A stretch of 35,706 nt of DNA. Origin: Lachnospiraceae bacterium. Lineage in GTDB: Bacteria > Bacillota > Clostridia > Lachnospirales > Lachnospiraceae. The notes below the pieces were generated by a model. It ran no database searches, was not told the origin of the DNA, and worked only from the letters and a program-made list of their open reading frames with translations. The DNA lies in contig JAFQCK010000164.1 of assembly GCA_017416465.1 (NCBI GenBank), forward strand, positions 1-35,706, in the 5' to 3' direction. Below, in pieces: positions 26,222-33,651 of this stretch. The translations under genes were made by a program, and so were the position numbers. Each line of letters opens with the position of its first letter. Position 1 is the stretch's first letter.

Positions 26222-27106
26222 ATGTACAAGATTTTAAAAGCAGAAAAATTAGCAAGTAACATTTATCTTATGGACGTTGAGGCTCCTAGAATTGCAAAGT
26301 CATGTCAGCCAGGTCAGTTCATAATAGTAAAAATGGATGAAAAAGGAGAGAGAATCCCTCTAACAATTTGTGACTATGATAGAGAGGCAGGAACTATCAC
26401 AATAGTATTCCAGCCTGTTGGAGCATCAACAGAGAAGATGACAAGCCTAAAAGCCGGAGATTCTTTCAGAGATTTTACAGGACCTTTAGGTCAGCCTTCA
26501 GAGTTTGTTAAAGAAGATATTGAGGAATTAAAGAAAAAGAAATTCTTGTTTGTTGCAGGTGGTGTAGGAACAGCTCCTGTTTATCCACAGGTTAAGTGGT
26601 TACATGAGCATGGAATAATAGCAGATGTTATTATTGGTGCTAAGACAAAGGATTTAGTTATTCTTGAAGAAGAGATGAAAAAGGTTGGTAATGTAACAGT
26701 TGCTACTGATGATGGTTCATATGGATTCAAAGGAATGGTTACAGGTGCTATCGAGGAATTAGTAAACAATGGTAATAAGTATGATGTATGTGTAGCTATC
26801 GGTCCAATGATTATGATGAAATTTGTATGTCTTTTAACTAAAAAGTTAGAGATTCCAACAATTGTTTCATTAAATCCAATTATGGTTGATGGAACAGGTA
26901 TGTGTGGTGCATGTAGAGTTGTTGTTGGAGATGAAGTTAAATTTGCTTGTGTAGATGGTCCTGAATTTGATGGACACAAGGTTGATTTTGATCAGGCAAT
27001 GAAGAGACAACAGATGTATAAGACAGAAGAAGGAAGAGCCTTATTAAAGCTTCGTGAGGGAGATACTCATCACGGTGGCGGATGTGGCTGCGGAGGTGAC
27101 AAATAA
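26222..27106 (+). CDS. nfnA: NfnA-type FAD/[2Fe-2S] subunit of NADH-dependent ferredoxin:NADP+ oxidoreductase
   Basis: Small subunit of an electron-bifurcating transhydrogenase that couples NADH, reduced ferredoxin and NADP+. The 294-residue protein has a ferredoxin-reductase-like fold. The FAD motif RIPLTICDYD lies at 44-53 and the nucleotide motif VAGGVGTAPVYP at 111-122. A [2Fe-2S] site is seen in DGTGMCGACRV with Asp223, Cys228, Cys231 and Cys243. The last residues form an unusual His/Gly/Cys tail (THHGGGCGCGGDK). The stop codon overlaps the nfnB ATG, a sign of tight co-translation. On its own it could also be annotated as a sulfide dehydrogenase or dihydroorotate-dehydrogenase electron-transfer subunit; the partner favours Nfn. 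Confidence 0.88.
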   Translation: MYKILKAEKLASNIYLMDVEAPRIAKSCQPGQFIIVKMDEKGERIPLTICDYDREAGTITIVFQPVGASTEKMTSLKAGDSFRDFTGPLGQPSEFVKEDIEELKKKKFLFVAGGVGTAPVYPQVKWLHEHGIIADVIIGAKTKDLVILEEEMKKVGNVTVATDDGSYGFKGMVTGAIEELVNNGNKYDVCVAIGPMIMMKFVCLLTKKLEIPTIVSLNPIMVDGTGMCGACRVVVGDEVKFACVDGPEFDGHKVDFDQAMKRQQMYKTEEGRALLKLREGDTHHGGGCGCGGDK

Positions 27107-28485
27107 TGGACGTATTAAAGAAAGTACCTGTTAGAGAGCAGGAACCAAAAGTAAGAGCAACTAACTTCGATGAAGTATGTTTAGGATATAATTTAGAAGA
27201 AGCTCAGTTAGAAGCAAGCAGATGTATTAAATGTAAGAATCCACAGTGTCAGAAGGGTTGTCCTGTATCAATTGATATTCCTGCATTTATTAAAGAAGTT
27301 GAAGATGGAAATATAGCAGAAGCTGCAAAGATTATTGGAAAATCATCAGCACTTCCTGCTGTTTGTGGTCGTGTATGTCCACAGGAAAGCCAGTGTGAAG
27401 GAAAATGTATCAGAGGTATTAAAGGAGAGCCTATCTCAATTGGCAAGCTTGAAAGATTTGTTGCTGACTGGTCAAGAGAAAATGGTATTGAACCTGAGAT
27501 GCCTGAATCTAAGAATGGTAAGAAAGTTGCGGTTATCGGTTCAGGTCCTTCAGGACTTACTTGTGCAGGAGACCTTGCTAAGATGGGGTATGATGTAACT
27601 ATCTTTGAAGCTCTTCATGAGCCTGGTGGAGTTTTGGTTTACGGTATTCCTGAATTCAGACTTCCAAAGGATACTGTTGTAAAACAGGAAATTGAAAATG
27701 TTAAGAAGTTAGGCGTTAAGATTGAAACAAATGTTGTAATCGGTCAGTCTACAACAATAGATGAACTTCTTGAAGAAGAAGGATTTGATGCTGTATTTAT
27801 CGGTTCAGGTGCAGGTCTTCCAAGATTTATGAACATTCCTGGTGAAAGTGCTAACGGAGTATTTTCTGCAAATGAATACTTAACAAGAAGTAATCTTATG
27901 AAAGCATATTTAGATGAATATGATACACCTATAGTTGCAGGTAAGAAAGTCGCTGTAGTTGGTGGTGGTAACGTTGCTATGGATGCTGCCAGAACAGCGT
28001 TAAGACTTGGTGCAGAGGTACATATTGTGTACAGAAGAAGTGAAGAAGAACTTCCTGCAAGAGTTGAAGAAGTACATCATGCAAAAGAAGAAGGAGTAAT
28101 ATTTGACCTTCTTACTAATCCAACAGAGATTTTAGTAGATGAAAATGGTTGGGTTAAAGGAATGAAATGTATCAGAATGGAACTTGGTGAGCCTGATGAA
28201 TCAGGAAGAAGAAGTCCTGTTGAAATTGAAGGTTCAGAATTTGAGCTTGATGTAGACACAGTAATTATGTCACTTGGAACATCACCAAATCCACTTATTT
28301 CTTCAACAACTGTTGGTCTTGATGTTAACAGAAGAAAATGTATCATCGCAGATGAAACAGGAAAGACAACAAAGGAAGGCGTTTATGCCGGTGGTGATGC
28401 TGTTACAGGTGCAGCAACAGTTATTTTAGCTATGGAAGCAGGAAAAGCCGGAGCAAAAGGAATTCATGAATTTCTTTCAAAATAA
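27106..28485 (+). CDS. nfnB: NfnB-type subunit (GltD-like, two [4Fe-4S], FAD/NADPH)
   Basis: Large subunit partner of NfnA, related to the glutamate synthase small subunit. At 459 residues it has the usual length. Two N-terminal cysteine clusters suit [4Fe-4S] sites: Cys40, Cys43, Cys48, Cys52 and Cys87, Cys91, Cys97, Cys101. An FAD motif VIGSGPSG (143-150) and a second nucleotide site VVGGGNVAMDAART (near 285-298) follow, then the C-terminal GGDAVTGAATVILAMEAG. It is often labelled glutamate synthase (NADPH) small subunit or gltA. No large glutamate synthase subunit lies nearby, and direct linkage with nfnA makes the transhydrogenase the better call. A terminator hairpin follows. Confidence 0.9.
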   Translation: MDVLKKVPVREQEPKVRATNFDEVCLGYNLEEAQLEASRCIKCKNPQCQKGCPVSIDIPAFIKEVEDGNIAEAAKIIGKSSALPAVCGRVCPQESQCEGKCIRGIKGEPISIGKLERFVADWSRENGIEPEMPESKNGKKVAVIGSGPSGLTCAGDLAKMGYDVTIFEALHEPGGVLVYGIPEFRLPKDTVVKQEIENVKKLGVKIETNVVIGQSTTIDELLEEEGFDAVFIGSGAGLPRFMNIPGESANGVFSANEYLTRSNLMKAYLDEYDTPIVAGKKVAVVGGGNVAMDAARTALRLGAEVHIVYRRSEEELPARVEEVHHAKEEGVIFDLLTNPTEILVDENGWVKGMKCIRMELGEPDESGRRSPVEIEGSEFELDVDTVIMSLGTSPNPLISSTTVGLDVNRRKCIIADETGKTTKEGVYAGGDAVTGAATVILAMEAGKAGAKGIHEFLSK

Positions 28486-28502
28486 GTTTAATTAGAATAT
28501 TA

Positions 28503-28527
28503 GGAGCTGGAGTTTTCAGCTCCTTTT
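28503..28527 (+). terminator. Terminator (or attenuator) between nfnB and the hydroxyacid dehydrogenase gene
   Basis: GGAGCTG (28503-28509) pairs with CAGCTCC (28517-28523), followed by TTTT. The U tract is short, and the next gene's ribosome site begins only 7 bases later with no room for a promoter. The hairpin may therefore be leaky, or act as an attenuator. Confidence 0.7.
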
Positions 28528-28546
28528 AGTGTTTAGGAAGTGTTTG

Positions 28547-29563
28547 ATGTATATGGAAAGTAAAAAATTAAGGATTGTTTTACCGGATGTAAAGAATGTT
28601 ACTTATGGTGATTTGGATTTAAGTGTATTTAATAAGTATGGCGAAGTTATAACTTTTCCTACTTCTAAGACAGAGGATTTGGCAGAAAGATTAGAAGGCG
28701 CTGATGTTGTTCTATGTAATAAGACAATTTTAAATGAGAGTACGTTAAGAAATGCTCCTGACTTAAAGTATATTGGATTGTTTGCTACAGGATATAATAA
28801 TGTTGATTTAGATTATACTAATTCAAAAAATATTGTTGTATCTAATGCAGGAAGTTATTCAACTGAATCTGTTGCTCAGCATACGTTTGCTTTGATTCTT
28901 AATCATTTTAATAAAATTAATGAATATTCTAAATTTACTTCTGAAGGAAGATGGATTTGTAGTGAAACTTTTTCTCCTTTTATTTATTCTATGGGTGAAT
29001 TGTGTAATAAAACCATAGGTATAGTTGGTTTTGGAAGTATAGGAATTAAGGTTGCGAAAATAGCAAGAGCATTTGATATGAATGTAATAGCATATTCGAG
29101 AAATTTAGATAACGTTGAAGTCACACTAAATAAAGAATTTTCTAAAGCAGATGTAGAAAATAAAAAGATTATTGCTAAGGATTTGAAAAATTTAGTGAAA
29201 TCAAGTGACATAGTTACTTTACACTGTCCTTTAAATAAAGAATCTGATAAATTAATTAATAAAGAACTTTTAATGGATTTTAAAAAAGGAGCATTTTTAG
29301 TAAATACTTCAAGAGGTGGAGTTATTAATGAAGATGATTTGTTTGAAGCTTTGGAACAAGAGAAACTTTCAGGAGCTGCTTTAGACGTAATTGATACAGA
29401 ACCAATGCTCACAGAATGCAAATTGTTAAATGCAAAAAATCTTACAATTACTCCACATGTTGCTTGGGCACCTTATGAAACAAGAAAAAGACTTCTTGAT
29501 ATAGTTGAAGATAATCTTTCGGCATTTATTAATGGACAACCAAAGAATGTAGTTAGTAATTAA
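28547..29563 (+). CDS. D-2-hydroxyacid dehydrogenase (glycerate dehydrogenase/hydroxypyruvate reductase-like)
   Basis: NAD(P)-dependent reductase of 2-oxo acids. The ATG at 28547 gives 338 residues; AGGAAG (28535-28540) lies 6 bases upstream, whereas the open frame before it runs into the terminator hairpin. The catalytic domain is split around a Rossmann domain. The nucleotide signature GIVGFGSIGIKVAKIARAF is clear, as are the family signatures VNTSRGGVINEDDLFEAL with the substrate Arg, ALDVIDTEP, and the catalytic His in ITPHVAW. The substrate cannot be fixed from sequence. Overall resemblance is to glycerate dehydrogenases rather than D-lactate or phosphoglycerate enzymes. No SerA-type ACT domain is present. 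Confidence 0.9.
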   Translation: MYMESKKLRIVLPDVKNVTYGDLDLSVFNKYGEVITFPTSKTEDLAERLEGADVVLCNKTILNESTLRNAPDLKYIGLFATGYNNVDLDYTNSKNIVVSNAGSYSTESVAQHTFALILNHFNKINEYSKFTSEGRWICSETFSPFIYSMGELCNKTIGIVGFGSIGIKVAKIARAFDMNVIAYSRNLDNVEVTLNKEFSKADVENKKIIAKDLKNLVKSSDIVTLHCPLNKESDKLINKELLMDFKKGAFLVNTSRGGVINEDDLFEALEQEKLSGAALDVIDTEPMLTECKLLNAKNLTITPHVAWAPYETRKRLLDIVEDNLSAFINGQPKNVVSN

Positions 29564-29595
29564 ATATTTGAGTTATGATTGCTCTGGTAGAAAGG

Positions 29596-29612
29596 ATTAG
29601 TGTGAAAAATAA
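29596..29612 (+). repeat. Direct repeat copy 1 (17 bp)
   Basis: ATTAGTGTGAAAAATAA, identical to 31118-31134. This copy forms the left edge of the folded leader and part of its first hairpin. Confidence 0.8.
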
Positions 29613-29760
29613 GTCTGATGACCTTATTGTTTCACAACGAACAATTTGTTCGTAGCTATTTGTTTCTGAGCGAAAGCAAATAGCTTATCCGACACGAGAA
29701 ACTCTTCGAGATTTCTCGTGCGGTTCTTCGCGATAAAATCGCTCAGAAATGAGGATTAAT
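29596..29760 (+). ncRNA. Highly structured leader or repeat element upstream of capA-like gene
   Basis: Five consecutive hairpins fill the gap. H1: GTGAAAAATAAG (29602-29613) with 29623-29635, one bulge. H2: ACGAACAA (29637-29644) with 29646-29653. H3: AGCTATTTG (29654-29662) with CAAATAGCT (29677-29685). H4: CACGAGAAA (29693-29701) with TTTCTCGTG (29712-29720). H5: GCGAT (29730-29734) with ATCGC (29738-29742). In addition, TTTCTGAGCGA in the H3 loop region (29663-29673) is perfectly complementary to 29739-29749, just before the Shine-Dalgarno. The stretch is visibly richer in G+C than its surroundings. I do not recognise it as a known riboswitch. It could be a regulatory leader or a dispersed repeat. 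Confidence 0.5.
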
Positions 29761-31062
29761 ATGAAAAACAAATTTGTAAAGATAATAGGAGTTATAGTGT
29801 TTCTTGTAATATTTTTAGGAACAATATTTATTTTACCGGATTCTCTAAATAAGTCATCTGAAAATAATTCTGATAATAATAAAGTACTCGAAAATCAAGA
29901 GAGTTCATCCGACATCGGAGATATTAACTCTGATAATGAAAAACAAGATACAAACAAAAGTAATATAAATGATGAACAAGAATCAAATGTAGAAGAAGTT
30001 ATAAAAGATGAAGAAAATAAAGAATCCTTTGTTACGCTTAAGATGGTTGGAGACGTTTTACTTCATACACCTGTAAGTGATAGTGGAAAAATGTCTGATG
30101 GAAGTTATAATTATGACCATTTATTTAAAAACGTTAAAGAAGACATAAGTAGTGCGGATATTGCATTGGTTAATCAGGAAGTAATTTTAGGTGGTACGGA
30201 AATGGGACTTTCAGGATATCCTGCATTTAATGGTGCATATGAGGTGGGGGATTCTATTGTAAATGCCGGATTTGATGTTGTATTGCATGCAACCAATCAT
30301 GCAATTGACAGAGGTAAAAACGGACTTATAAACTGTCTTGATTTTTGGGAAAGCAAATATCCTGATATTGCTATTTTAGGTATTAACAGAACTAAAGAGC
30401 AACAAGATACAGTATTTATAATTGAGAAAAACGGAATAAAGATTGCTATATTAAACTATACTTATGGAACAAATGGAATTGCTATGCCGGATGATATGCC
30501 ATTTGCTGTAAATCTTATAGATAAAAATAAAATTGCAAGGGATATTGAAATTGCAGAAGCAAATGCTGATATTACTATTGTTTGTCCACATTGGGGTATT
30601 GAATATACACATACAGAAAATTCAAATCAAACAGAGCTTGCAACATATTTTGCTGAATTAGGAGCAGATGTGATAATCGGAACGCATCCTCATGTTATAC
30701 AACCGGTTAAATGGGTAGAAGCTTCGAATGGTAACAAAGCATTAGTGTATTATTCAATAGGAAATTTTATTAATTGTACAAGTGAATACGGAAATACAGT
30801 TGCTGACAGAATGGTTGGAGCAATAGCAAATGTTACAATAAAAAAAGCATCTGATGGAAGTGTTATTATATCAGATTATTCAGTAACACCACTTGTAACA
30901 CAGATGCTTTTTGGAACTGCCGAGATAACAACATATAAACTTGAAGATTATAATCAAGAGCTTGCATCTAAAAATGAAGTAATAACAAGAGATGAAAGGT
31001 TCTCATATGACTTTTGTGTAAATCTTTGTAATGAAGTATTTGGAGATGTAAAACAAGAATAA
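29761..31062 (+). CDS. CapA-family (PGA_cap) metallophosphatase-like surface protein
   Basis: Related to CapA/YwtB, proteins of poly-gamma-glutamate capsule synthesis, with a calcineurin-like fold. The ATG at 29761 is preceded by GAGGA (29751-29755); an earlier in-frame ATG overlaps that site and is not preferred. The 433-residue protein starts with a membrane anchor or signal (about 6-25). An Asn/Ser/Asp/Glu-rich linker follows (about 28-88), then the catalytic-like domain with MVGDVLLH (Asp98), NQE (138-140), HATNHAID (Asn179, His180), CPHWGIEY and GTHPHVIQ. No other capsule genes lie nearby, so a role in poly-glutamate export is not established and a lone phosphatase-like function is equally possible. 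It stands between a folded leader and its own terminator. Confidence 0.88.
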   Translation: MKNKFVKIIGVIVFLVIFLGTIFILPDSLNKSSENNSDNNKVLENQESSSDIGDINSDNEKQDTNKSNINDEQESNVEEVIKDEENKESFVTLKMVGDVLLHTPVSDSGKMSDGSYNYDHLFKNVKEDISSADIALVNQEVILGGTEMGLSGYPAFNGAYEVGDSIVNAGFDVVLHATNHAIDRGKNGLINCLDFWESKYPDIAILGINRTKEQQDTVFIIEKNGIKIAILNYTYGTNGIAMPDDMPFAVNLIDKNKIARDIEIAEANADITIVCPHWGIEYTHTENSNQTELATYFAELGADVIIGTHPHVIQPVKWVEASNGNKALVYYSIGNFINCTSEYGNTVADRMVGAIANVTIKKASDGSVIISDYSVTPLVTQMLFGTAEITTYKLEDYNQELASKNEVITRDERFSYDFCVNLCNEVFGDVKQE

Positions 31063-31117
31063 CTAATTACATTGTTACAAGAGTAACTATAATTAAATTA
31101 TGTAAAGCTATAATGAA

Positions 31118-31134
31118 ATTAGTGTGAAAAATAA
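31118..31134 (+). repeat. Direct repeat copy 2 (17 bp)
   Basis: ATTAGTGTGAAAAATAA, identical to 29596-29612. Thirteen bases further on comes AATGAGGA (31147-31154), which also ends the first element (29748-29755). This looks like a short version of the same element without its folded middle. Confidence 0.7.
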
Positions 31135-31149
31135 AATGCAGATTAAAAT

Positions 31150-31188
31150 GAGGAATAATGAATTTCATTATTCCTCAAATATTTTTTC
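31150..31188 (+). terminator. Terminator of the capA-like gene
   Basis: GAGGAATAATGAA (31150-31162) pairs with TTCATTATTCCTC (31164-31176); the real loop must take up the central bases. AAATATTTTTT follows. The right arm covers the last codons of the convergent minus-strand gene ending at 31168. Confidence 0.7.
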
Positions 31189-32007
31189 GTATAGTTGTTC
31201 AACAAGATTATCTAAATATTCATCATCAATCTCATTAAATCTGTTCTTGATTTCATTAGTTATGAAAGCAGTACGTATAAAATAGATGGTATTTTCGTCA
31301 ATATTTTGTATTTTTTCATTTATTTTATCATCTATATATGTATTATTATAGTTCTGAATTATAAAATTCATAATATCATCAGTAAGTTTGCCTTCTTTTG
31401 CTATTTCAGGCTTAAACTTCTGAGATTTAACAAAATAATATATGCCACTACCTAAAAAGAAACTAAATATAGATATCATTCCGACATTGGTAATTATTGA
31501 ACCATTAGAACGAATGTTATAGAAATCAAATATAAAAGCCAAGTCACCAATAACACCAATGATTGTATTTACAATACCTGTTCCAAAATAATCATTGTAT
31601 TTTGCTAACGCATTTTTATATTTTCCTTGCCTTTTATTTGTTTTTTTATCTGAATTAACTTCCTGTACTGACATATCTGATTCTTCATTATTTTCGGTTG
31701 ATTCTTTTTCAAGTTCTTCTTTAAATAAAATATTTAGTAGGGTAGTAGCTTTAAATTTAGAAGAAGTATCTGTACATAGTGAATATAGGTTTCTGTCTTC
31801 TTCAAAATTGATTGATACATTTTCAATTCCATTTTCTATAAGAAAGTATTTTAGCTGTTCTAAATAGTCTTTATTTTCATCATAATAAACCTGATTATTA
31901 AATTGTTCATCTGTATTAATAAGTTCTGATACAAGTTCACTACCACAATCCGGGCAAATCTTTATATCATTTTCATATTCGTATTTACATTTCGGACAAA
32001 ATAACAT
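31168..32007 (-). CDS. Zinc-ribbon membrane protein, unknown function
   Basis: I do not recognise this 279-residue protein. It begins with a zinc ribbon (Cys4, Cys7, Cys18, Cys21), followed by a region of about 70 residues rich in Asn and Glu. Residues about 45-100, with YFLIENGIENVSI and a central cysteine, may form a small alpha/beta domain. An acidic and then basic linker leads to two membrane segments (about 143-163 and 171-193). The soluble helical tail is rich in Asn, Asp and Glu. GGAGG sits 8 bases before the ATG at 32007. The last codons overlap the terminator of the convergent capA-like gene. It lies downstream of another unknown membrane gene on the same strand. Confidence 0.75.
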   Translation of the reverse strand: MLFCPKCKYEYENDIKICPDCGSELVSELINTDEQFNNQVYYDENKDYLEQLKYFLIENGIENVSINFEEDRNLYSLCTDTSSKFKATTLLNILFKEELEKESTENNEESDMSVQEVNSDKKTNKRQGKYKNALAKYNDYFGTGIVNTIIGVIGDLAFIFDFYNIRSNGSIITNVGMISIFSFFLGSGIYYFVKSQKFKPEIAKEGKLTDDIMNFIIQNYNNTYIDDKINEKIQNIDENTIYFIRTAFITNEIKNRFNEIDDEYLDNLVEQLYEKIFEE

Positions 32008-32080
32008 TGTCTATTCCTCCGTAAGTCTTTGATTAATGCAAAGTTTATTATAAAGCATTATATAGATATTGGCAAATGTT

Positions 32081-33031
32081 TTATTCTAACACAATAAACC
32101 TATCGCCTTGTCTTTCGTATTTTATAACATTACTACAATGTTCACCCAAATATGATATATAAACTTCATATATTCCATCTGTGAGACAATCAGCACCTCG
32201 TCTATTGCTTTGTACACTTTCTAGTGAAAAACCTGCGTGTATCTGTCCATCTTTTACAAAGCAAATTTGACATTTATGAGAAATATCACCTAAACATTTT
32301 AGCATTACAGATTGTTCTATATCAATATGACCATCTTCATACATAGTTATTTTAAATTCAGGTTCAGTTTTAATAGTAGTATATCTGTATTTTGTAAGAG
32401 GAATACCATCAACTGCTACTAAAATCTTACTGTTCTTATATATTGTAAACTCTGTTTTTCCAACAACTTCAGATTTATTTGATAGAACATCACTACAGCT
32501 ACTATCAATCAATGAAATATGTTTATCATTAATATTTATATATAAAGTGGTATGATTATATCCGTGACTTGATTTTCCACCACTGTAATATTCAGAGAGG
32601 CTTTCTATATCAAAATTATCGACTATAATTGTTTCAGTATCTTTTTCAATACAGTCTTTTGCAATAAGACCTATAACTTCAAATCGATTCTTTTTATCTC
32701 CATCAACCACATAAATTTCATCCACTAATAAATTGATGATAACTAATATAAATACAAAAACACTAATAATAACGCCGATATGTAAGAACTTATTGTTTTT
32801 AAAGGAATTAGAAAATTTTACATATATAATACAATATAAAAAAAATCCTACAACATAAAAAAATGCAGATATATGTGTGATAAATAAATTTATAATTCTG
32901 ATAATTAATAAATATTCAATTTCTAAGTTTTGGCTATATTTATAATTTATAAATCTTATTATTAAATCCAATGCAAATATGATTAAAAAGAATTTAATTG
33001 CGGGTAGAATTTCTTTGATTTTTTCAGTCAT
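32081..33031 (-). CDS. Unknown membrane protein with a large soluble C-terminal domain
   Basis: I do not recognise this protein. The ATG at 33031 gives 316 residues; the longer open frame would overlap rlmH and lacks a better ribosome site. The site used here is itself weak (an AAGAGAT-like sequence about 10 bases upstream). About three or four membrane segments occupy residues 10-104. A soluble domain of about 210 residues follows, with features such as YYSGGKSSHGYNHTTLY, KTEFTIYKNSKILVAVDG and YEVYISYLGEHCSNVIKY that suggest beta structure and hold several scattered cysteines. It lies 37 bases after the rlmH stop and is probably read from the same direction. Confidence 0.7.
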   Translation of the reverse strand: MTEKIKEILPAIKFFLIIFALDLIIRFINYKYSQNLEIEYLLIIRIINLFITHISAFFYVVGFFLYCIIYVKFSNSFKNNKFLHIGVIISVFVFILVIINLLVDEIYVVDGDKKNRFEVIGLIAKDCIEKDTETIIVDNFDIESLSEYYSGGKSSHGYNHTTLYININDKHISLIDSSCSDVLSNKSEVVGKTEFTIYKNSKILVAVDGIPLTKYRYTTIKTEPEFKITMYEDGHIDIEQSVMLKCLGDISHKCQICFVKDGQIHAGFSLESVQSNRRGADCLTDGIYEVYISYLGEHCSNVIKYERQGDRFIVLE

Positions 33032-33068
33032 TATACTTATCTCTTTTCTGAAAATTATTTTTAACATT

Positions 33069-33548
33069 TTACTTATGATACGGCTCGTTATTATTAATCC
33101 TAAATGCTCTGTAAATCTGCTCAAGCAAGATTACTCTCATTAATTGATGAGGAAATGTCATTTGAGAAAAACTAAGCTTATAATCTGAACGTTTACTTAC
33201 ATTTTCGGATAATCCAAGCGAACCACCTATAATAAATACAATATGACTGCTGCCATTTATACATATTTTATCAATTTTATCAGCTAATTCAGGCGAAGTA
33301 AGCATTTTACCAAGAATCTCAAGTGTAATAACATAAGAATCGTCTTTAACATATTTTAGGATACGCTCACCTTCTTTATCTTTAGTAATTTTATTCATTG
33401 TTTCAGAAGCATTTTCATCAGTCTTTTCATCTGCAACTTCAATTATCTCTAATTTACAATATTTTGAAAGACGTTTGGAATATTCATTAATTGCCTCTGT
33501 TAAATATTTTTCTTTAATTTTACCAACCGTAATAATAGTAATTTTCAA
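33069..33548 (-). CDS. rlmH: 23S rRNA (pseudouridine-1915-N3) methyltransferase RlmH
   Basis: SPOUT-class methyltransferase acting on pseudouridine 1915 in helix 69 of 23S rRNA in assembled ribosomes. I start it at the TTG at 33548. GGAGG (33558-33554) lies 5 bases upstream, and the product is then 159 residues with [15 protein letters not shown], the family's usual length and N-terminus. An upstream ATG at 33563 would place the ribosome site inside the gene. The C-terminal knot motif shows [11 protein letters not shown], and [26 protein letters not shown] is diagnostic, with the conserved final Tyr-His. It is divergent from the RlmD-like gene. Confidence 0.96.
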   Translation of the reverse strand: MKITIITVGKIKEKYLTEAINEYSKRLSKYCKLEIIEVADEKTDENASETMNKITKDKEGERILKYVKDDSYVITLEILGKMLTSPELADKIDKICINGSSHIVFIIGGSLGLSENVSKRSDYKLSFSQMTFPHQLMRVILLEQIYRAFRINNNEPYHK

Positions 33549-33602
33549 ATTGACCTCCGACATTGTTTGCGATTATAATGTTTATTAGTTTAGAAAATTA
33601 TT

Positions 33603-33632
33603 TTAACATTATAGGCAATTATTGTCTATAAT
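33603..33632 (+). promoter_or_regulatory. Promoter of the RlmD-like gene
   Basis: TTAACA (33603-33608), 18-base spacer, TATAAT (33627-33632), about 20 bases before the ATG at 33652. The -10 is perfect and the -35 moderate. Confidence 0.45.
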
Positions 33633-33651
33633 AAGTAGAAATGAGGATTTT

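Noticed and set aside
26581-26979. 132-codon antisense frame inside nfnA
   Set aside because: No start signal or recognisable protein; nfnA on the other strand is certain.
27106-28485. Glutamate synthase small subunit as the primary call
   Set aside because: No large subunit is present, and the overlapping FAD/[2Fe-2S] subunit gene points to an Nfn-type complex.
31158-31238. 26-codon plus-strand frame with a GAGGA site
   Set aside because: Wholly antisense to the end of the zinc-ribbon gene and overlaps the terminator; the codons show no protein-like pattern.
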